A program made the translations under genes and the position numbers. From contig NC_089241.1 of NCBI RefSeq assembly GCF_000512585.2, positions 248,001-312,000 of the forward strand: a DNA stretch of 64,000 bases, given 5' to 3'. The notes under the pieces were generated by a model. The model was not told where the DNA came from and did no database searches. It saw nothing but the letters and a program-made list of their open reading frames with translations. This DNA is from Kwoniella bestiolae CBS 10118. Lineage: Eukaryota; Basidiomycota; Tremellomycetes; Tremellales; Cryptococcaceae. Of this stretch, positions 54,347 to 64,000 are shown piece by piece (positions within the stretch are counted from its first letter, which is position 1; each line of letters starts with the position of its first letter).

Positions 54347-54788
54347 ATTACTATAGATAGATGTTTGTGTTTGTTTGTTTGTATTTTATATGTATAATTT
54401 GGATGACATGCTATATATGCTATGCTTTGGTATACTACGAGTTCACACGTGAATTGCATAGTGTTAACACCAAGAGACCATAGATACATATGCCTCGCCT
54501 GTAAGTAGAGCACTCCTCACTAGGCGCGCGAATGCTGTAACGATGGTGGTGTTGTGCCTAAATATCCAACGAGTCAGTCGGAGGGAACCGAGCTTTTTTG
54601 GTCTAGGTGCGGTGAGTTGAGTACCACTGTAGAAATGTTGAAATTGTTGATCTCGTATACCCTTACCTCGAAGCTCATCTAATCCTTATAGCTAGTCCTA
54701 CAGCTTCTCAGATCAACGAGCGGACGAGCACACAACCTCTACAACAACGCACGTAGCTTAGCTTGACATAGCTGGGAAAAACAACAAA
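54347..54788. other. Intergenic, promoter of FRS2
   Basis: No gene seen in about 440 nt. Confidence 0.5.
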
Positions 54789-57842
<3,054 letters not shown>

Positions 57843-58938
57843 TCAGGATTGGGTTCGTGTCGTGTGACTTTGAGTCATGGATTGAGGTAAATAGAGTTTA
57901 AGCGTCTGTTGACTGTATAGAAGGAGGAGAGAGGCAAGAGATCAGTGAAGTCAGGTCATCAATGCATATACTGTAGACACTGCACAGTCGAGTGGATCCA
58001 TCCATCCTAGACATTCTCAGGATATCTTGGTTCTTCTCTATGAAATTAACCGCTTGAACAGAGTGTCAGCGTCAATAAAGTTCGTCTCCGGACATTCCTG
58101 TTCCCATGTTCCGTTGATGGAATACGCTAAGAGACCTTTTGACCCTGATATGGAAGAGAGATGACCGGGCGGCGCTTCCTCGCTGTATACTTGTACGAAA
58201 GATGGGAGGGAGATTGGAGAGGATTCGGGTGAACATGGATTGCCCAATGACGAGGTGGGAACAAGGAGAGAAAGATGTGTATGCTTATTTCCTTGAAATT
58301 ATCTCCGAGTCGACGAAGAGGAACTCCCTTTGTTCTTTCAGTCCTCCTCCCTGTCCCTCTGCCATTCCTTGCATACGAGTACTCTGCTCGTCCAGTGAGA
58401 CATCTCTCCATCTTGGCAGATAATCAATCCCTTTACATAACGCCCCGGACACTTGGGATTCCAGCTTGCTAATGAGAATAACGTTATGAACTTTATTGCG
58501 TTTAGACTGATAACGATGGACCTGATTTGAGGGCACGGACAACAGAAATTTGTTAGTTGTTGTTGTTGGTTGTAAGAGGAGAAGATAGACATCATCTCTT
58601 GCATACAGTACAATCTGATATCCCTTACATAGGACATAGGAAGGGTCACATATCCAACGTCTGCGTCTGGAACGTATGCTCATATATGCTTGGGAAGAAG
58701 CAGGAAATACGAATTAGATATCCAACTACGCGACAAGGCGGCGCGTACATGCAGATGCAGATGCCCAAAGTCAGATCAGATGGATAATCCTACGACAATC
58801 ACAACGACTACTTTGCTCTGTTATTCCGCTGTAACCTCGCAACCAACAATCGACCAATTGACCTGCGATACTGGCTGGAGGGACAAAGCATATCTGGATT
58901 ACACCCGTCTACCAACTGGGATATTCACTACAATCTAG
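57843..58938. other. Intergenic, possibly holding a minus-strand gene
   Basis: The minus strand has two protein-like stretches (see 58046-58690). Otherwise it is the 3' end of FRS2 and the promoter of the glycosyltransferase. Confidence 0.4.
58046..58690 (-). CDS. Possible minus-strand gene, unresolved exons
   Basis: An upstream stretch (about 58530-58290) reads NVILISKLESQVSGALCKG, IDYLPRWRDVSLDEQ, REFLFVDSEII. A downstream one (about 58270-58046) reads LPSFVQVYSEEAPPGHLSSI, SGSKGLLAYSINGTWEQE, CPETNFIDADTLFKRLIS, then a stop. Both have protein-like composition, but I found no GT-AG pair that joins them in phase with good signals. No domain is recognised. It could be a small gene or a decayed one. 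Confidence 0.25.
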
Positions 58939-61598
58939 ATGAGACAGAGATCACCCGAACCACCCTCACCAACCATGATAGGCCTACCATACCTCACCAA
59001 ACGGATAATCGTTCGAAGCTTCCTCATAACCTTTGGGATAATGGTCCTATTCATAATCTCATCTGATATCATAGATGATCAGGACTATGACCACAAATCC
59101 GGCGGTCAAAGAAGTGCGGTACCTACCACGGCGGGACAGTGGTTCAAATCGCCTGATAAGTGGTTGGGCAAGTGGAGAGGGAATAGTATGGGATTGGCGC
59201 AGGGAGATGCGAACTTGAAGTTTGGGATGGACGAATTAGATGGGGGGTTCGAAGGGCGGTATAGCTCTTACTCTGATGAGAGTGAGGGTGGGGCGGGGGA
59301 GGGGAAAGATGGTTGGGTGGATTTGGAGTGGGAGTTGATGGTTACGAATTATGAAGGGGGTGGGTCCATTTATTATACTCTATGTTACTCTCTATGTCGC
59401 TCTCCCCATACTCTCTATGCACTCTCCCTTTACTCCCGTTGTTACCCCTCTCCTTCTTCAACTGGTACCTCCACAGACAGAGCAAGACCATACTCCCTCA
59501 ATATAGATCATATACTATCGATTTATTTTCATCCGTGCTGACCCGCATACACCACAGGCACACCAGGCTATCAAGTCTTCTCCAACATGTATCTCATAAA
59601 CTCCGTCCTCACCTCTGTATCTCCCTCGGACGCAAGTCAGATAATAGAGCTGCCGACAGACGACGAAGACGCTTATCAGCTAGACTTGGAGATTCAGGAG
59701 CAAATGTCGAACAAACCGAAACGGAACCCATTTCCTGAGGTCAAGCATGTTTTGTCGGGTGAAAAGAGGGGAGAAGGGGCGAGGGAAGATAGGTGGAAAG
59801 TTGTGGATCAGGATGTGGGGAGGGATGAGATTGGAAGGAGGGGATATAAGTTGGGGGGAGTAACTGTGAGTGTCTATCACTTTTATATGATTGTTTGAAG
59901 CTGGGATATACCCATGTACATCATCATCATATTTGCAGAGAGTCCGATCTCGGTCTCTCCAGGGCCTGGACATGATTCCTATTGAATCTCGAGACATGCT
60001 GACCAGTTGAATACACAGTACATCTTCAACGATCCTCCTGGACCTGATGGCTATCTGGGTAAGCTTCGGTCCAAACACCCCCTCGAGTATCTCGGGCCTC
60101 GGTACTGACGCCTTGATCTGCCAATAGTGTACTTCCGACATTTTGTCCTCGAAGCTTTCCTAGGAGCGACTCGAGTACTGGCATCTACTATGCCGTACTC
60201 AACGTCGAAATCTATACCCAAACGAATATGGTTTCCTCGTTGTGGTGCTGAGCCTAGCTGGAGGGATGATAGGGGTGAAAGTGAGCAGTTCTGCCTTCCT
60301 CGACTGCTCTCTTGCCTCACGTTATGAGCATGTCTTGACCCAGGTGATCAGCTAATGTGACGTCTTCTTGTGCTAGACGCCTGGTTCCTGGCTCATGCTT
60401 TACCGTCAGTCTCTGTGGAGGATAAGCAAGGATGGGAGGATAGGAATACCGCTGGGTTGCCGATATTGCTGGAGAAGGTTGTGATCATCGACCGATGTGA
60501 GTTGCACCGTCTCGTACCACGCTATCTTATGAAGGGGAAACTCAAGCTGATCTGACTCGATGCAACAGGGGCTGCCCATTCATCAGGAGGAGAAGTAGGT
60601 AAATGGGGAAAGGTGAGTCTATTATCGATTCTTCACTCGGTCTCACCCGCCATTCCCATACTGCGACCAATGCTGATCACTCGCCATATACAACAGATGA
60701 ACGCCCTCATACCCTCCATCTCAGCCACCCGATCATTCTGGGATCCCATCAGGTCCAACGTCATGCGCTCGTTGGGTGTAGATGAGCATTCGGAGATCGG
60801 TTCGAGGGGATTGCCAGTGGTGGTCTACGTAGACAGGCAGGTGGGTCTGATCTGACACGCTGTTGCATTTCGTTGCTGATTCATCTTGGTAGAAGGAGAA
60901 CCCTAAGATGAAGCAGTCCGATCATGATGCCCTGGTAGAAGGTTTGATGAGCTTGACGAACGTTGCTGAAGTTCATGTGGCGAGGTTATCAGCTATGAGT
61001 AAGGCTCGTCAGGTCGATTTGATGGGAAGGGCCCAGGTGAGTATCTCAATTTTCTCTCTCTTATCCTTTCACTTGGACTCCTGCTCGGATCAGATCGTTT
61101 GGGCTGATATCATCGTCATCATAGGTGGTCGTATCTCTACATGGTGATGAACTCTTCACGACACTTTGGATGCCACCGAGGGAGGATTCGCTGGTCATTG
61201 AACTGTTCGAAGACGGCGGATTTATACGTAAGTCTCTACTCAGGGATCTTCCTCTCTTTCCGTTCGTGTTTCTGGTAAGAAACAGAACCTGACTACTTCT
61301 TGTAATGTTATAGGCGACTTTGAACTACTGGCGACAGGTTTGAACCATAAATACATAGCAGTCCAAGGTGACAAAGTCCTAACAGAGGAGAAATGGAGAG
61401 AAACGGGAGCTACGAAAGGTGATGAACGTGATAAGGTGGGTCTAATCTCCCTTTATACTTATGTCCGAAATGGTAAGGACTCATTGGCTGATAAGATGAT
61501 GACAGGGAGAAATAAGTATAAATACGGAATTGGTTGTTAGATTGATAGCAGATTCGCTTGGATCAGATTCGGCGTCGGAAGAGTCGACGGGTGAATGA
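58939..61598 (+). CDS. Type II membrane glycosyltransferase, GT61 (DUF563)-like
   Basis: About eight exons, ATG 58939 to TGA 61596-61598. A short cytoplasmic N-terminus (MRQRSPEPPSPTMIGLPYLT) precedes a signal anchor (IIVRSFLITFGIMVLFIIS), so Golgi/ER lumen topology is likely. The lumenal part includes GTPGYQVFSNMYL, YFRHFVLEAFLGATRVLAS, KSIPKRIWFPRCGAEPSWRD, ENAWFLAHALPSVSV, LEKVVIIDRWAAHSSGGE, GLPVVVYVDRQ, and the GT61 end block VVVSLHGDELFTTLWMPPRE with SLVIELFEDGGF. EGF-domain O-GlcNAc transferases and xylosyltransferases share the H-G-x-x-L-x-x-x-x-W/F-M-P-P pattern. Donor and acceptor cannot be told from sequence; fungal capsule or wall glycan synthesis is possible. Confidence 0.7.
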
Positions 61599-62176
61599 TA
61601 GAGGGGATTTGGTGGTTTATTGCACTGTAGTGTTATATGGTTTTGGGATTTATGGATATACTGTATCATAGTTTATGAATCCATTGAATGGAGCGCGACT
61701 CATTCTGACAAGGTAGGCAAGCTCTGTTCTCGAGTACGGGCTGAATTGAAAAACTAGCGAATACTATCGACAAGCGCAGATTCAGATACATGTCTCTAGC
61801 CGAACTCAATTGACAAAGACTGACGGTAAGTGATGGTGAGTCAAGATGATGTTCCAGCTCCTGAAGGATGTCATCTCTATTTTAAATATCGCCTCGAAGA
61901 CGAGAGCCTGATACTGCCTCGTTGGCTAGCAAGATCAGCATGCGCATAGTCGCGTCAATCATTGAGGAGTCGACATCAAAATCTAGCAAATGTGCGTGCA
62001 TGACCTTGATAAGGTTGAAAATATGACGTGTTAGGGTTCACGAAGTCAGCAGTAAGGCTGTCTACGCCTGGGGAGATACTGTGATCCGTGATTTGGAACT
62101 GCGAGTACCTTTCCTCTCATTTCCAGTGCACAGATGATCAGCTACCAGGGTCGAGTATCATAAGATCATCGACGAC
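61599..62176. other. Intergenic, promoter of the first BTB gene
   Basis: No gene recognised in about 580 nt. Confidence 0.45.
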
Positions 62177-62889
62177 ATGAGCGCCAGAAAGAAGCGTAGC
62201 AGACGCTCGAGGACCATTTCTTCGGTGTACAACCGAGAGGATGCGGATCTGGAACTATGTAGTAACGATAGTAAGATATTCAAGGTGGATTCGTTCTATC
62301 TGAAAGCTCATAGGTGTGTTCATTCTCTTATGCTCTGTGACTTTGCATGGAATTTGGACTCATCTCAAGACGAAGCGAGATATTCAGAGACATGTTCACC
62401 AATCAATCCTTCACAAACTCGTCCATCCCCATCGACCTCCATTCAAGAGACCTGACAGCCTTACTTGACATTATGGTCTCCGGCGAACCACCCAAGAAAG
62501 CCCTCTCGCTCAAACAGGTCAAAACCCTCTACGCATTTTGTGATCAATACGAATGCCCCTTCGTGCGTCAACTGATGCTCGCACAATTCAAGAAAGTGGC
62601 AGATACCGATCCGTGGGAGACGTTCGTTCTGGCGGGTGAACACAGGGATATCGATCTGGCGAAACAAGCCATAGAGTTCATGCCGAAATGCAAGGACAAG
62701 CACCTGATCTCGGCTGGTAAGCTGCCTTTGGCGATGGCGAAGCAGGCCGATCTATCGTTCCTCTTGTCGTTGCTTGAGCAAACGCAGATCCAACAGACTC
62801 AGGTTTATACGCTCGAGAACGGGTATTCGGAAAGTCAAGTCAACGAACGTTGGGCAAAGGTCGCGAAACATTTTCAGCCGAGGGAGTAG
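62177..62889 (+). CDS. BTB/POZ domain protein
   Basis: Two exons: 62177-62313 and 62370-62889, joined by a 56-nt intron (GTGTGT...CTCAAG). The product is 218 residues. A basic N-terminus (MSARKKRSRRSR) is followed by ADLELCSNDSKIFKVDSFYL, KAHR|RSEIFRDMFTNQSF, DLTALLDIMVSGEPPKKA and TLYAFCDQYECPFVRQLMLA: the classic BTB order of strand pair, F-x-V-H-x-x-x-L-like segment, S-x-x-F-x-x-M-F and the C-terminal helices. BTB proteins dimerise and often bind Cullin-3. Fungal copies of this stand-alone type are abundant and mostly uncharacterised. A related gene follows in tandem at 63580. Confidence 0.7.
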
Positions 62890-63579
62890 GCTGGACGAGG
62901 TGAGTCGATTCTTTTCCTACGGCTTTTCACTGAGATTGCATAGGCATTTGCACCATGCTGATGATCGCCTTCAGTCCAGTCATAGCCATGACGTCTCGTT
63001 GCAAAATCATTTCCATGTTTCCATATCCTGCGCCGGAACAAAGCCCCTGTCACTATGAGGTCTTTGGGATCAAATTTTATGTATCCATGTATACATCCTG
63101 AAATGCATTTCACAAAGTGCTTCTCTGTACTTTTAAACGATTTGGCTGCACATGGGTGTCGCCATAGCCTGCTTTGACCGTTTACTAGTCCAGAATGACA
63201 AGAAAGGTTGACACTTCGGCAGTAATTCTGTCATCTTGTACATTGCAACATCCAAAAAGAGGAATGGAAACTACAGTACTCGGGGTGCCCAAATGGTCCC
63301 CCACTTTGGTACTGACCGAGCGATATGAAACTTGTCTGCGCAGAGCTAACGGGATGCGGAATTTTGTTCATTCGATGACCGTAGCTGAGGAACACAGCTT
63401 CCAATCAAGGTTGATGTCTGTTTCATTTACAGTGAAAACGCCTGATAGGAGTCGCAAGCCTGACCGTTCGGTTTGACCTTTTGTCCTTGCACAACCTCTT
63501 CTGAGCTGAACATGCGGTTTCTCTTTTTAATCGTGCTGAGCCTCAGCTCTTCAAAGGATTTTCACCATTTCGTTGTGCT
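62890..63579. other. Intergenic between tandem BTB genes
   Basis: No gene called. A 93-codon frame at 63195-63476 (TRKVDTSAVILSSC...) has no domain or intron support. Confidence 0.4.
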
Positions 63580-64000
63580 ATGCGCAAGCTATTAACGCTC
63601 CTGAGCACTTTCAGAGACCGCCAGTCGATATCAGGACTCTCGTCAGAATCCAAATCGAGCGACGTCGACATCGCCGTCCTCACTTCGGACAAAGCAGAAA
63701 TCAATATACCCTCATATATGCTGCAAGCGAATAGGTGAGCGTGAATTTCAAGCCTGCTACTTTCAGTATCCTTCCGGTCAAGGTTAGCACATCAGCTGAG
63801 GATCACTGGAACCGGAACAGTGCAGTCTTTCGAGATCTCCTTGGGGATCCCTCTTTCTCATCCGCCCCAAAACCCATACCAATCGACGCATTTTCAGCCG
63901 ACCTCAAGTGTTTCCTCAACTTCATGTATCAAGCCCATGTTCCTCTACCCAAGAGCTGGACTCAGGCCGAGATATTCCTAGACCTCTGCGAGAAGTATGA
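63580..64000 (+). CDS. BTB/POZ domain protein, cut by window end
   Basis: Partial. Exon 1 63580-63734 starts MRKLLTLLSTFRDRQSISGL and continues SSDVDIAVLTSDKAEINIPS with YMLQANR. The intron is 63735-63821 (87 nt, GTGAGC...AACAG). Exon 2 runs from 63822 to the window edge with SAVFRDLLGDPSFSSAPK, PIPIDAFSADLKCFLNFM and EIFLDLCEKYD. Order and spacing match the BTB gene at 62177, so this is its tandem paralogue. The C-terminal half lies outside the window. Confidence 0.65.

Overview
The window looks like nuclear DNA of a basidiomycete yeast of the Tremellales (Cryptococcus/Kwoniella type). The evidence is short 50-75 nt introns with GTGAGT or GTACGT donors, many exons in the conserved genes, close gene spacing, and recognisable fungal orthologues: cytosolic PheRS alpha, DPH6, a KCH1-type potassium transporter, a GPI-anchored GH16 glucanase and a GT61-type glycosyltransferase. 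The genus is inferred from style and was not tested.

The left 38 kb is an accessory region dominated by one undescribed-looking protein family. I count 19 copies, 18 on the plus strand and one on the minus. The full layout is: a variable N-terminus; an F-box-like segment (LPxEL..., ending LYxxI); a strand plus helix of the type I-x-I-x-K-x-N-A-x-x-V-F-x-G-L; a repeat-like core (RKxxLLNxVxxLxIxDxxxA); an LRPTHxC block; a W-x-LKSxTxH block; an internal CxC cluster; an INLPHI block; and a terminal C-x-C-C-G-K/R signature. Eight copies are open, though some have lost the tail. Eleven carry frameshifts, internal stops or lost starts, so this is an active birth-and-death array. Six consecutive copies (9.6-20.2 kb) have lost most of the F-box. 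Several of these share an upstream 12-mer, AAACACGAGGCA, about 165-177 nt before the ATG. Copies at 22.4-27.3 kb form an intron-containing subgroup. Mixed into the array are two small paralogous orphan proteins (2.8 and 4.9 kb), a small spliced minus-strand gene (3.6-4.1 kb) and a lone SAM methyltransferase (29.7 kb).

From 38.4 kb the content changes abruptly to conserved single-copy genes: a HIRIP3-like histone chaperone candidate (minus), a GPI-anchored GH16 glucanase (minus), a large coiled-coil protein (minus), DPH6 (plus), a KCH1-like transporter (plus), PheRS alpha FRS2 (plus), a type II membrane GT61-type glycosyltransferase (plus) and two BTB/POZ genes, the second cut by the window end. 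No tRNA, rRNA, CRISPR, transposase or reverse transcriptase was seen.

The F-box layout suggests the family supplies SCF-type substrate receptors. F-box-less copies could act as decoys or have diverged. The conserved terminal cysteines suggest metal binding. Both functional statements are inference.
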